64,000 nucleotides of DNA from Thermoleophilum album (GTDB lineage: Bacteria > Actinomycetota > Thermoleophilia > Solirubrobacterales > Thermoleophilaceae): assembly GCF_900108055.1 (NCBI RefSeq), contig NZ_FNWJ01000001.1, positions 1,178,001-1,242,000 of the forward strand. The letters run 5' to 3'. The notes under the pieces are model-generated. The model did not search any database and was not told where the DNA came from. It saw only the letters and a list, made by a program, of their open reading frames with translations. The first letter of the stretch is position 1; every line of letters starts with the position of its first letter. This document shows positions 49,856 through 57,391 of this stretch, in pieces. The position numbers and the translations under genes are program-made.

Positions 49856-50311
49856 TTGGTGAGGTCCCGGCTACTTTTGCTACCTCAGGATGCCCGTGAG
49901 AGCGCGAGCGACGCGTTCGTGCAGATCCGCGGCCCCGAGTCGCCTGAGGATTACAGCTACACCGTCGATCTGCGGGGCGAGGGGCAGCGGCTTGTTTTGC
50001 TCGACTCGGGGGCGGTCGCTATCGTCGATCCTGAAGGCAGCCCGGTGGCGGTCGCAACCCCACCGCAAGCCCACGATGCGAACGGCAACCCCGTCCCGGT
50101 GACCGCGAGCGTGAACGGCAACACCCTCACCCTGCATGTGCCCCACACCACCGGCGACTGGGCCTACCCGATCGTAGTCGACCCGTTCTGGGGATGGGTG
50201 AAGAAACATCTCAAAAAGTGTGCGGGGGGTGCCATCGTGTACGGGCTTCTCACGAAGAGCTGGCAGGGTGCAGTTGCCGGGTGCATCGGTAAGGCTTCTG
50301 GAGTGCTGTGA
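49856..50311 (+). CDS. Orphan tip cassette with near-complete pre-tip domain (copy B)
   Basis: A 151-residue ORF (TTG start; a GTG follows directly). It carries the whole pre-tip domain found in the complete gene (SPEDYSYTVDLRGEGQRLVL to AYPIVVDPFWGW) but has no signal peptide or prodomain. The tip is WVKKHLKKC, 20 small/hydrophobic residues, a second Cys, then IGKASGVL. DNA identity with the complete gene makes gene conversion of the tip plausible. A membrane protein gene overlaps its stop (TGATG). Confidence 0.65.
   Translation: MVRSRLLLLPQDARESASDAFVQIRGPESPEDYSYTVDLRGEGQRLVLLDSGAVAIVDPEGSPVAVATPPQAHDANGNPVPVTASVNGNTLTLHVPHTTGDWAYPIVVDPFWGWVKKHLKKCAGGAIVYGLLTKSWQGAVAGCIGKASGVL
49914..50191. 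repeat. Recombination-sized repeat, copy B (278 bp)
   Basis: Same length and register as copy A at 47906-48183, with scattered substitutions (for example gaaggcagc for gacggcaac). Ends at the same ttctgg. Confidence 0.9.
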
Positions 50312-50781
50312 TGAGCGGAGCGGTCACAGACGGGGCTGGAGGACGTGGAGTGCCTGGAGCGCGTCGGTCCGCTTCGGCAGCTAGGCGCGGAAGGTGGGTC
50401 GAGGTCGGGACGTTCGTCGCATGCCTTGTGTCGGCGTCGCTCGTGAGCGGGGTGTGGGAGCGGGCGGGTGCGCTCGTGGCGTCGCTTGTGACCGCAGCAC
50501 CGGCACTGCTGGTTGGGGTTGCGCTTGTTCTCTTGGGGTGTCGGGAGGGAAGCTCGGGGGTGGGTGCGGCGCGGTGCTCTGGCCTGACCGACCGGGCGGT
50601 GTACTCCCTGGTCGTGGGAATTTCGGTCGTCGTGATCATGAACGGGATTGCGCTTGCCGTCGCGCCGGCCACGTGGGAGGGGGCGGCGCTGCCGTCGGTG
50701 TTGCTGTCTGCACTGCTTGCGCAGGCGGCGGTGCTTGTCGGCAGACGGCGTCGCCGCGGGGGGCCGGTGGTCGAGCGTTAA
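50311..50781 (+). CDS. Multi-TM protein (putative immunity partner of copy B tip)
   Basis: A 156-residue membrane protein, with a 30-residue polar N-terminus and four hydrophobic helices (VGTFVACLVSASLVSGVW; LVTAAPALLVGVALVLLG; YSLVVGISVVVIMNGIALAV; LPSVLLSALLAQAAVLVG). The ATG overlaps the orphan stop by one base. The 187 bp that follow show no tip sequence and no other gene. Confidence 0.6.
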   Translation: MSGAVTDGAGGRGVPGARRSASAARRGRWVEVGTFVACLVSASLVSGVWERAGALVASLVTAAPALLVGVALVLLGCREGSSGVGAARCSGLTDRAVYSLVVGISVVVIMNGIALAVAPATWEGAALPSVLLSALLAQAAVLVGRRRRRGGPVVER

Positions 50782-50968
50782 GGGCATGGCTATCGCGGCG
50801 GGCCGAGGGGAGCGATTGCTGCTGGGCTGTTAGGCAGAGAGTGTGCGGCTGCGCTCGACAGGCGGAGCAGCCATCAGCAGTCGACCGACGCGACGGGCGC
50901 GGGTCGCGCTGCTTCGCCGCATGCTGCCGCTAGCACCCTGAGCGAAGCCAAAGGGACTCGGTGGTGAC

Positions 50969-51436
50969 GTGAGCTCGCGGTTGGCGACTCGGGTTGCAGC
51001 GGGCTTGCTGCGGTTTCGGTGGGCTCTTGGCGCTGTGCGGCTGGCGGTGAACTGTGTCCTGGCGGTGGTCGCTGTCTGCCTGCTTGTGTTTTCGGTGCTT
51101 TCCGGGGGTTTGGTGGTCGCTGCGATGGCACTTGTGGTGACAGGTGGGCTGGTGCTAGCGGTTGTGCAAATGGGCCGCTACCTAAGGGATGTTGATAGGC
51201 CTGTGGTAGCGGCGCTCATCGGGGTTTTTGCGGCGCGCGATCGACAGCGTTTTGGCGCGGTCGTGATCGCCGAGGACTTGACGCTGCTCAGGCTCTTCTC
51301 GGTGGCTGCGTTCGGGTGGCCCGATCTGGTGTCGGGCTGGATCCGCGGTTATGCGAGCGTCATGGTCGTGCTTGTCGGCATCCACCTGGTGGCCGCGATC
51401 TTGAGTGGTCGCGCTAGCGCTAGAGATGTTCGTTGA
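50969..51436 (+). CDS. Multi-TM protein (putative immunity, tip partner not found)
   Basis: A 155-residue membrane protein: helices RLAVNCVLAVVAVCLLVFSV, VVAAMALVVTGGLVLAVV, and ASVMVVLVGIHLVAAIL, with a charged middle loop. GTG start. I searched the 187 bp upstream for a boundary or Cys-pair tip and saw none. Its end overlaps the start of the next orphan cassette by 4 bp. Confidence 0.55.
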   Translation: MSSRLATRVAAGLLRFRWALGAVRLAVNCVLAVVAVCLLVFSVLSGGLVVAAMALVVTGGLVLAVVQMGRYLRDVDRPVVAALIGVFAARDRQRFGAVVIAEDLTLLRLFSVAAFGWPDLVSGWIRGYASVMVVLVGIHLVAAILSGRASARDVR

Positions 51437-51834
51437 GGGACTCCACAGCGGCTCGCCACAGGGAGGTCGTGACACGTCTGCTGGTGCAGCGCAGCGAGGC
51501 GAGCTCTGCCGCATGGCCTATCGTCAACAGCAGCATGAACCCGGTGGCGGTCGCAACCCCACCGCAAGCCCACGATGCGAACGGCAAGCCTGTGCCCGTG
51601 ACAGCGAGCGTGAACGGCAACACCCTCACCCTGCACGTCCCCCACACCACAGGGAACTACGCCTACCCGATCGTGGTCGATCCGTTCTGGGGGTGGTTAA
51701 AACGTCGAGTCAAGGGTTGTGCGAAATCCGCTGCTGCGAATGCCATTAGCACCGCGATTCAGGGGGCGCGGGATCCGCGTGTGCTGGGCCTCGCGGCCGG
51801 GGCTGGATGCGTGGTCGGTGCGATCTTCGATTAA
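51433..51834 (+). CDS. Orphan tip cassette (copy C)
   Basis: A 133-residue ORF (TTG start overlapping the previous stop). About 35 unrelated residues are followed by the final 51 residues of the pre-tip domain (NPVAVATPPQAHDANGKP to AYPIVVDPFWGW), identical in DNA to the complete gene. The tip is WLKRRVKGC, 29 residues, a second Cys, then VVGAIFD. No signal peptide. Followed 30 bp later by a membrane protein gene. Confidence 0.65.
   Translation: MRDSTAARHREVVTRLLVQRSEASSAAWPIVNSSMNPVAVATPPQAHDANGKPVPVTASVNGNTLTLHVPHTTGNYAYPIVVDPFWGWLKRRVKGCAKSAAANAISTAIQGARDPRVLGLAAGAGCVVGAIFD
51538..51690. repeat. Recombination-sized repeat, copy C (153 bp)
   Basis: Reads identical over all 153 bp to 48031-48183 of the complete gene. 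Identity starts and ends abruptly, at aacccggtgg and at the boundary ttctgg, so the copying event is recent or maintained by conversion. Confidence 0.9.
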
Positions 51835-51864
51835 AGCGCGGAGATCTGTTCGGATAATACGAAC

Positions 51865-52338
51865 ATGTCGAGCCTAAACAAGATAAGCCCGCCGACGAAC
51901 CCCCCAACTGCGCCTCTGTTTTCGAGTGCCTCGCCATCGCGTCGGCGCTCAGTACGATTTCTGGCTATCTTGCTTCTCACCAGTCTTACCGTCGCCATCT
52001 TGCTGGAGCGGCTTGATAGCGCTATGGGTCTTTCTCGCGACGAGCGCATGTGGATCAGTCTGCTAGTGGGAATTACGCTTGCGTTCCCGGCCTATGATCA
52101 CGCCAGGGGCTCTGGCTTCCGCGGGTACCTGGGAGGCGTCGCTAGGAGGGTGCCACGTATGCTGATTTTTGCAGGAGGGTTGCTAGGTGGTGGCCGTCTT
52201 CTCCACACGGGTTTTGCGCTCCCAGAGTACTTAGCCCAGGTCGTCGCTGGGGTAGCTGCGCTGTTGCTAGCGGGTCTTGGGTTACGACTCATCAGGATTG
52301 TGCATCGATTTGCAAGCGACAGCGCGTCACGGAAGTGA
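51865..52338 (+). CDS. Multi-TM protein (putative immunity partner of copy C tip)
   Basis: A 157-residue membrane protein with a Pro/Ser/Thr-rich start, then helices (FLAILLLTSLTVAILLERL; WISLLVGITLAFPAY; PRMLIFAGGLLGGGRLL; YLAQVVAGVAALLLAGLGLRL). Its base composition and codon use are clearly more AT-rich than the flanking chromosome, indicating foreign origin. The next orphan begins inside its stop (GTGA). Confidence 0.6.
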   Translation: MSSLNKISPPTNPPTAPLFSSASPSRRRSVRFLAILLLTSLTVAILLERLDSAMGLSRDERMWISLLVGITLAFPAYDHARGSGFRGYLGGVARRVPRMLIFAGGLLGGGRLLHTGFALPEYLAQVVAGVAALLLAGLGLRLIRIVHRFASDSASRK

Positions 52339-52583
52339 GGCGGCCCCGTTCGCATCGGGTGGTGCTGACGCGCGACGGCGGGGCACCGCTGGCACTGAGG
52401 GCAGCCCGTCCTCATGCGCCGTTCTGGGGATGGGTGAGGCGGATTTTCGGACGTCACCATGTCCGCGCTTGTGTGATCGCAGGTGCGGGGTCGGCGCTGA
52501 CCGGTGTCTTGACCAGAGTATCTGCGGTGGTGCCGGGCATCATCGCGTGCGGTTCGGCAGCGCTCGGGACCCACTGGAATTGA
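52335..52583 (+). CDS. Orphan tip cassette with minimal boundary
   Basis: An 82-residue ORF with only the last part of the boundary left (HAPFWGWVRR; 19 bp of DNA identical to copy B across it). The tip is WVRRIFGRHHVRAC, 25 residues rich in Ala/Gly/Val, a second Cys, then GSAALGTHWN. The upstream 30 residues are unrelated sequence. GTG overlaps the preceding stop. No export signal. Confidence 0.55.
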   Translation: MRRPRSHRVVLTRDGGAPLALRAARPHAPFWGWVRRIFGRHHVRACVIAGAGSALTGVLTRVSAVVPGIIACGSAALGTHWN

Positions 52584-52587
52584 TCTC

Positions 52588-52866
52588 ATGCGTGCGTTTC
52601 ACTATTTAGGCCAACGGATTTTGCACTTGCGCTTAGGGCCGAACGAGCGACCCCGTGATCTTCGTCAACATCTCGTGTACAGCGTGATTGCCGGGTTGAT
52701 CACGCTGCCTCTCATTCTGGCGCCGGTCCTGCTCCTGGGCCATCATCGCATCACACGTCTCTTGCTTTACGACTTCACGGCGGCTTTAGTCGGGTCTCTG
52801 GTGGCTGTGCTGATGTGGCGCAGGCTAAGGAGCTCCGATCTCTTGCGTCACCTTCTCAAACGTTAG
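52588..52866 (+). CDS. Two-TM protein (putative immunity)
   Basis: A 92-residue membrane protein with two helices (YSVIAGLITLPLILAPVLLLG; LYDFTAALVGSLVAVLMW) and basic ends. ATG 4 bp after the orphan tip stop, so translational coupling is likely. Distinct in sequence from the other small membrane proteins in the island. Confidence 0.6.
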   Translation: MRAFHYLGQRILHLRLGPNERPRDLRQHLVYSVIAGLITLPLILAPVLLLGHHRITRLLLYDFTAALVGSLVAVLMWRRLRSSDLLRHLLKR

Positions 52867-52875
52867 GATCGCAGC

Positions 52876-53199
52876 GTGGTCGGCAGCGCTGTCCATTGGC
52901 CGGAAAGAACTAGCTACAACGCAGGCGCGGCTTGCGGACGGGTTTCACTGCGCTCGATGCGCTGCGAAGTGTGCGGTGGGAGGGTTGCCGGGTGCTCGGT
53001 CACCGGCCAGAACGCGATCTACCTTGATTTTCCACTCTCAGGTACCGGCGCCGGCGATGACGCCTACCCGATCGTCGTGGACCCGTTGTGGGGGGTGTCT
53101 GGCGCGTCGCTGCGCAAGGGGAGTGATCGTTGGCTGGCTTACGGTAGGCGGCTAGCACGGCGCCGTTGGTGGCTCTCTGGCGGCCGCCTGGACATGTGA
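52876..53199 (+). CDS. Decayed orphan tip cassette with fossil of another tip
   Basis: A 107-residue ORF. Residues 54-78 (LSGTGAGDDAYPIVVDPLWG) are a degenerate boundary, but the tip (SGASLRKGSDRWLAYGRR...) has lost the cysteine pair. DNA at 52959-53001 resembles the tip of the complete gene (48197-48240), but lies in another frame, where it reads AAKCAVGG. So two tip generations are stacked and decayed here. Probably not functional. Confidence 0.45.
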   Translation: MVGSAVHWPERTSYNAGAACGRVSLRSMRCEVCGGRVAGCSVTGQNAIYLDFPLSGTGAGDDAYPIVVDPLWGVSGASLRKGSDRWLAYGRRLARRRWWLSGGRLDM

Positions 53200-53621
53200 T
53201 GATGTTGGGGAAGCGACCCAGAGCGAGCGCGACGGGACCGCTCCCAGCGGTGTTGTTTGTGACTGTGGGGGCTCTTACCGGATTGCTTCTAAATGCGGCG
53301 CTTTCGCCCGGGGTCAGGGGTGATGTGAAGATTGCGGCGGCGATCGGTATCGGGCTGCTTGCAGAGGCTCTGTTTTTGGATTTGCGCGAGCGCAACCGTT
53401 CGGCGAGCGGTACGGCGCTTTCCGCTGACGGTCGCATGCCGAGCTTGCCACGTGTGCGCTCGGCGCTCATCTACCTGCTAGCGAGTCTCGCGGCTGTTGC
53501 CTGCTTGAGTGTGGTCCTTCCGCCCGCGGCGACGCCGCTGCCTCTCGTGGGCGGCACGGCCACCGCTTGGGTTTTCACGCGGTCCCTGGTTGGACCGCTA
53601 CGACCGAGTCAGTCCGGATAA
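53199..53621 (+). CDS. Multi-TM protein (putative immunity, last of the island)
   Basis: A 140-residue membrane protein with four hydrophobic helices (LPAVLFVTVGALTGLLLNAAL; IAAAIGIGLLAEALFL; SALIYLLASLAAVACLSVVL; PLVGGTATAWVFTRSLV). The ATG overlaps the previous stop by one base. It closes the series; the next 425 bp are non-coding. Confidence 0.6.
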   Translation: MMLGKRPRASATGPLPAVLFVTVGALTGLLLNAALSPGVRGDVKIAAAIGIGLLAEALFLDLRERNRSASGTALSADGRMPSLPRVRSALIYLLASLAAVACLSVVLPPAATPLPLVGGTATAWVFTRSLVGPLRPSQSG

Positions 53622-54046
53622 GCCGGCTTGTCGCTGGCCCGGATCGGGTCTCTGCATCACCCGCGTTCGTAAGGCGCGTGCTGTGTTTTGCGTCCGAAAG
53701 TCAGCGCGGAGAGCAACCGCGCCTTGCTAGTGATCGCGAACCGCGCCTCCCTGACATCGACACTGTGCGCGCCACCGGGAGCTGGCCGCTCGCGGCCCGG
53801 CGGCGACCAGCTACCCGTGCCGAGAGGCCCAGCGGGTGGCGAGTGTGTACCCCATCTCACAGGCACCGCGCAGCACCGTCTCGCGCAGTGCAGCGCCGTC
53901 TGCGAGGTGCCGCGCAGCGCCGTCTCTCGCGCAGCACCGGCTCTCCACGGGTCGGCCTCTTCTCGACTCCGTGTAGAGAGCGCCGCCGCCGTTTTCGACA
54001 TCGCGTCGTAAGAGCGGCGGGGCGGCCGTCCGTAGCTTCACGGCCG
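53622..54046. other. 425-bp non-coding gap between toxin island and nirB
   Basis: No ORF with coding character was found on either strand. At 53866-53942 there are four or five imperfect copies of a cgcgcagcaccgtct element in a row. The nirBD promoter must lie here, but no box could be fixed with confidence. The frame of nirB is open across the whole gap, without a start signal. Confidence 0.6.
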
Positions 54047-56527
54047 ATGAAACGGACTTGCGCCAACGGCGCTTCACGACCGCTTGTCTCGACCGACATC
54101 CTCGTCGTTGGCGGCGGCATCGCCGGGCAGGCGGTGCTCGAAGAGATTCGCCGCCGTGACACCGACGTCGGGCTCGCGCTCGCCTGCGCCGAGCCGCACC
54201 TGCCCTACGACCGTGTGTCGCTCGGCAAGCTGCTCGACGACCGCGCGGCCCTCGACGAGCTGCGGCTGCGCCCCGACGAGTGGTACCGGGAGCATCGCGT
54301 GGCCACACTGGTTGGCCGCAAGGTCGTCGCGCTTGACCCCGACAGCGGTCTCGCCGAGCTGGACGACGGCCAGCGGATCGCGTTCGAGCGAGCGGTCTTG
54401 TGCACCGGCTCCGACCCGCTCGTGCCACCGATACCCGGCGTCGCGCTCGACGGCGTCCACGTCTTTCGGTCGCCCGAAGACTGCGCACGGATCCGCGCGC
54501 AGGCGCGGGCAGGGGTGCGCGTGTGCGTGATCGGCGGGGGCCTCCTGGGGCTCGAGGCGGCGCGCGGCCTCGTCGATCGCGGCTGCGAGGTCACAGTCGT
54601 GCACCTCATGGACCGCTTGATGGAGCGTCAGCTCGACCCGGCTGCCGCCGAGCTCTTGGCGGCACGCATCGAGGAGCTTGGCGTTCGCGTCCTCCTCTCG
54701 CACGAGACGACCGCCATCGAACGCGACGTGGCGCGTGGGCTGCGGCTGCGCTTCGCCGACGGCTCGAGCCTGCCGTGCGATCTCTGCGTGATCTCGATCG
54801 GGATTCGGCCGCGCACCGAGTTGGCGCGCGCAGCCGGGCTCGAGTGCGGCCGTGGCGTGGTCGTCGACGACCGCCTCGTCACCTCGCACGAGCGCGTGCT
54901 CGCCGTCGGCGAGTGTGCCGAGCACCGCGGCGTGGTCTACGGCATCGTTGCGCCGATCCACGAGCAGGCGCGGGTGGCGGCAGCGACCCTGGTGGCGCCC
55001 GCGGACGACCTGCGCTACGAGGGCTCGATCCCCAGCACCCGCCTCAAGGTGATGGGCGTCGACCTCGTCTGCATCGGGCGACCCCAGGCCGAGCGCGCGG
55101 TCGCCGTCGCCGACGCCGAGCGGCGCGTGTACCGCAAACTGTGTGTCGACGAAGGGCGCGCGGTCGGCGCGATCCTGCTCGGCGACACACGCGGGCACGA
55201 GCTTCTGCAGGAAGCGATCCGCGGCGGGCGCGAAGTCGACGATCCGCTGGCGCTGCTCGCCGAGGCCAGCAAGGCCAGCGCCGCCGACCTGCCCGACTCC
55301 GCGCAGATCTGCAACTGCAACGGGGTGTGCAAAGGCGAGATCCTGGCGGCGATCCGCGAGCGCGGGCTCGGCTCGACCCAGGAGGTCGTGGCGGTCACGC
55401 GCGCCGGCGCCGGCTGCGGCTCGTGCAAGCCGCTGGTGAGCGAGCTGCTGGCCCTCGAGCGGGGCGGAGTGGCCGAAGAGCCGACCTACCTCTGCCCCTG
55501 CAAACGCCAGACGCGCGAACAGCTCGCTGCGCTCTGCCGCGAGCGCGAGATCACCTCGGTCGGGGCGCTCGCCGCGGCCTGCGGAGCGGGGTCGGAGTGC
55601 GGGGCCTGCAAGCCCGGCCTCGCCTACCTGGTGAGCGAAGTCAACCAGAACCGTCACCGTGAGGAGCGCCACGCGCGCTTCATCAACGACCGCGTGCACG
55701 CCAACATCCAGCGCGACGGCACCTTTTCGGTGGTGCCGCGCATGCGCGGCGGCGTCACCACGCCCGAGGAGCTCCGCCGCATCGCCGATGTCGCGGAGAA
55801 GTACCAGGTGCCGCTCGTCAAGCTCACCGGCGGCCAGCGCATCGACCTGCTCGGCGTGCGCAAAGAGCAGCTGCCGGCGATCTGGGAAGACCTCGGCATG
55901 CCCTCCGGCCACGCTTACGCAAAAGCCGTCCGCACCGTCAAAACCTGCGTCGGCTCAGACTTCTGCCGCTTCGGGCTCGGCGACTCGATCCGCCTGGGGA
56001 TCGAACTCGAGCGGGAAATGGAGGGCCTCTACTGCCCGCACAAAGTGAAGTCGGCGGTCTCGGGCTGTCCGCGCAACTGTGCCGAGGCCTACGTCAAGGA
56101 CATCGGCATCGTCGCCGTCGAAGGCGGCTGGGAGATCTACGTCGGTGGCGCCGCCGGCTCGCGCGTGCGCAAAGGTGACTTGCTAGCGCGGGTGGAAACC
56201 GCCGAGGAGGCAAAGCGACTCGCGATCACGTTCCTGCAGTACTACCGCGAGAACGGGGAGTACCTGGAACGCACCTACGACTTCGTCGAGCGCGTCGGCA
56301 TCGACACCGTCAAGCGGGCGGTACTCGACCCCGAAGAGGGCGCCCGTCTGCGCGAGCGCTTCGCGATCGCGAAAGCCGCCTGCGACCCGGATCCATGGCG
56401 AGAGCGCAAGCACCCGGTGCACCCGAAGCAGTTCGCCGAGCTCGACACCGAGCCCGAGCAGCCGCGGCTGGCGGTCGCGGCAGGAGCGCCCGGCGAAAAA
56501 GGCGACGGGGAGGGTCGCGTGCGATGA
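54047..56527 (+). CDS. nirB: Nitrite reductase (NADH) large subunit
   Basis: An 826-residue assimilatory nitrite reductase subunit that reduces nitrite to ammonia with NADH. Order of domains: FAD/NAD oxidoreductase (LVVGGGIAGQAVLEEI; VIGGGLLGLEAARGL), two BFD-type [2Fe-2S] domains (ICNCNGVCKGEI...GCGSCKP and LCPCKRQTRE...CGACKP), ferredoxin-like half-domain, and the siroheme/[4Fe-4S] domain with CVGSDFC and SGCPRNC ligands. ATG 54047 fixes the usual start. It forms an operon with nirD (4-bp overlap). The nitrogen products feed the amt-glnA cluster's pathway. Confidence 0.95.
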   Translation: MKRTCANGASRPLVSTDILVVGGGIAGQAVLEEIRRRDTDVGLALACAEPHLPYDRVSLGKLLDDRAALDELRLRPDEWYREHRVATLVGRKVVALDPDSGLAELDDGQRIAFERAVLCTGSDPLVPPIPGVALDGVHVFRSPEDCARIRAQARAGVRVCVIGGGLLGLEAARGLVDRGCEVTVVHLMDRLMERQLDPAAAELLAARIEELGVRVLLSHETTAIERDVARGLRLRFADGSSLPCDLCVISIGIRPRTELARAAGLECGRGVVVDDRLVTSHERVLAVGECAEHRGVVYGIVAPIHEQARVAAATLVAPADDLRYEGSIPSTRLKVMGVDLVCIGRPQAERAVAVADAERRVYRKLCVDEGRAVGAILLGDTRGHELLQEAIRGGREVDDPLALLAEASKASAADLPDSAQICNCNGVCKGEILAAIRERGLGSTQEVVAVTRAGAGCGSCKPLVSELLALERGGVAEEPTYLCPCKRQTREQLAALCREREITSVGALAAACGAGSECGACKPGLAYLVSEVNQNRHREERHARFINDRVHANIQRDGTFSVVPRMRGGVTTPEELRRIADVAEKYQVPLVKLTGGQRIDLLGVRKEQLPAIWEDLGMPSGHAYAKAVRTVKTCVGSDFCRFGLGDSIRLGIELEREMEGLYCPHKVKSAVSGCPRNCAEAYVKDIGIVAVEGGWEIYVGGAAGSRVRKGDLLARVETAEEAKRLAITFLQYYRENGEYLERTYDFVERVGIDTVKRAVLDPEEGARLRERFAIAKAACDPDPWRERKHPVHPKQFAELDTEPEQPRLAVAAGAPGEKGDGEGRVR

Positions 56528-56868
56528 CAGCGCCGCGAGCAAGCGAGTCGGCGACGCTCGTCGAGGGGCGCCTCGTGCGCGTCGGGCGCGCCGCCGACAT
56601 CCCTCTGCTCGAGGGCCGCAGCGTCCAGGTCGGGGAGCGCCGAATCGCCGTTTTCCACCTGCCCGAAGGCTTCTACGCCTGCGACAACGCCTGTCCGCAC
56701 GCCGGCGGCCCGCTGGCGGATGGTCTGGTCGGTGACGGTTGCGTGACCTGCCCGCTGCACAACTGGCGGATCGACCTGCGCTCGGGGCGCGTGACAGCCG
56801 GTGGCGAAGGGTCGGTCCGCACCTACCGAGTGCGCGATCAGGACGGCGAGCTGCTGCTCGAGCTTTGA
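56524..56868 (+). CDS. nirD: Nitrite reductase (NADH) small subunit
   Basis: A 114-residue Rieske-type protein. The motifs CPHAGG and CPLHNW bind (or structurally mimic binding of) a [2Fe-2S] cluster; both Cys and both His are present, so the cluster is likely intact, as in actinobacterial NirD. ATG overlaps the nirB stop (ATGA). A 19-bp near-duplicate spans the stop codon. Confidence 0.92.
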   Translation: MTAPRASESATLVEGRLVRVGRAADIPLLEGRSVQVGERRIAVFHLPEGFYACDNACPHAGGPLADGLVGDGCVTCPLHNWRIDLRSGRVTAGGEGSVRTYRVRDQDGELLLEL

Positions 56869-56919
56869 GCGCAACGGGCAGCTTCGAGCGCACCAGACAG
56901 CGAGCGTCCGGTGTGAAGG

Positions 56920-57121
56920 GTGTCTCGCTGGCGGACGGCCGGCGCGCGCGGTATCGTCCCCGCCCTGTAGGGCGGCGAGAGCCCGAGGAAGTCCGGTGCG
57001 AGTCCGGCGCGGTCGCGCCACTGTGACCGGGGAGCGAACCCCAAGAGGCCACGGGCAGGAGCCTGGAAGGCGGGGCTAGCTGCGATCCGGAAGCCAGGAG
57101 ACTCGGCTCGCCGCGAGACAC
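56920..57121 (+). promoter_or_regulatory. Cobalamin riboswitch
   Basis: Conserved elements are in order: gaggaagtccggtgcgagtc (56993-57004 region), the B12 core gccactgtga at about 57017-57026, and ggaagccaggagactcggc near 57089-57107. The closing helix can be formed by GTGTCTCGC (56920-56928) and GCGAGACAC (57113-57121). A second pairing, GCGGACGG with CCGTCCGC (57121-57128), competes with it and may be the switch to the cbtB ribosome site AGGAGG at 57143. B12 binding should repress cbtB-cbtA. Confidence 0.93.
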
Positions 57122-57161
57122 CGTCCGCGGGACGCGTCATCCCAGGAGGTCGAGACCAGCC

Positions 57162-57380
57162 ATGAACACCGACACCGCAGCCGAGTACACCCCTCGTGTC
57201 GAAACACCGCCGGCGATCGCGCTCGCCGAACTGAGGCCGTGGCTTCTGTTCGGGCTGGCGCTGCTGCTGCTCGTCTACTTCGTCGGCTTCGATGAGGGGG
57301 CCACGGCGTTGACGCCCGGGCGCTTCGTGCACGAGCTGGTGCACGACGGGCGCCACCTGCTCGCCTTCCCCTGCCACTGA
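57162..57380 (+). CDS. cbtB: Proposed cobalt transporter subunit CbtB
   Basis: A 72-residue protein with one transmembrane helix (WLLFGLALLLLVYFVGF) and a histidine-rich C-terminus (HELVHDGRHLLAFPCH), the CbtB hallmark. CbtB and CbtA form a predicted B12-regulated cobalt importer. The riboswitch directly upstream supports this. ATG with AGGAGG 14 bases before. Confidence 0.93.
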   Translation: MNTDTAAEYTPRVETPPAIALAELRPWLLFGLALLLLVYFVGFDEGATALTPGRFVHELVHDGRHLLAFPCH

Positions 57381-57391
57381 GGGCGAAGAAA

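Noticed and set aside
50782-50968. Possible lost tip cassette before the membrane gene at 50969
   Set aside because: Read in all frames on the plus strand; no YPIVVDP boundary or Cys-pair tip was found.
47461-53621. Prophage or transposon origin of the island
   Set aside because: No integrase, transposase, terminal inverted repeat, tRNA or structural phage gene was seen; only composition suggests transfer.
53567-54046. 160-codon N-terminal extension of nirB
   Set aside because: Low-complexity Arg-rich sequence without start signal; the ATG at 54047 gives the normal NirB length.
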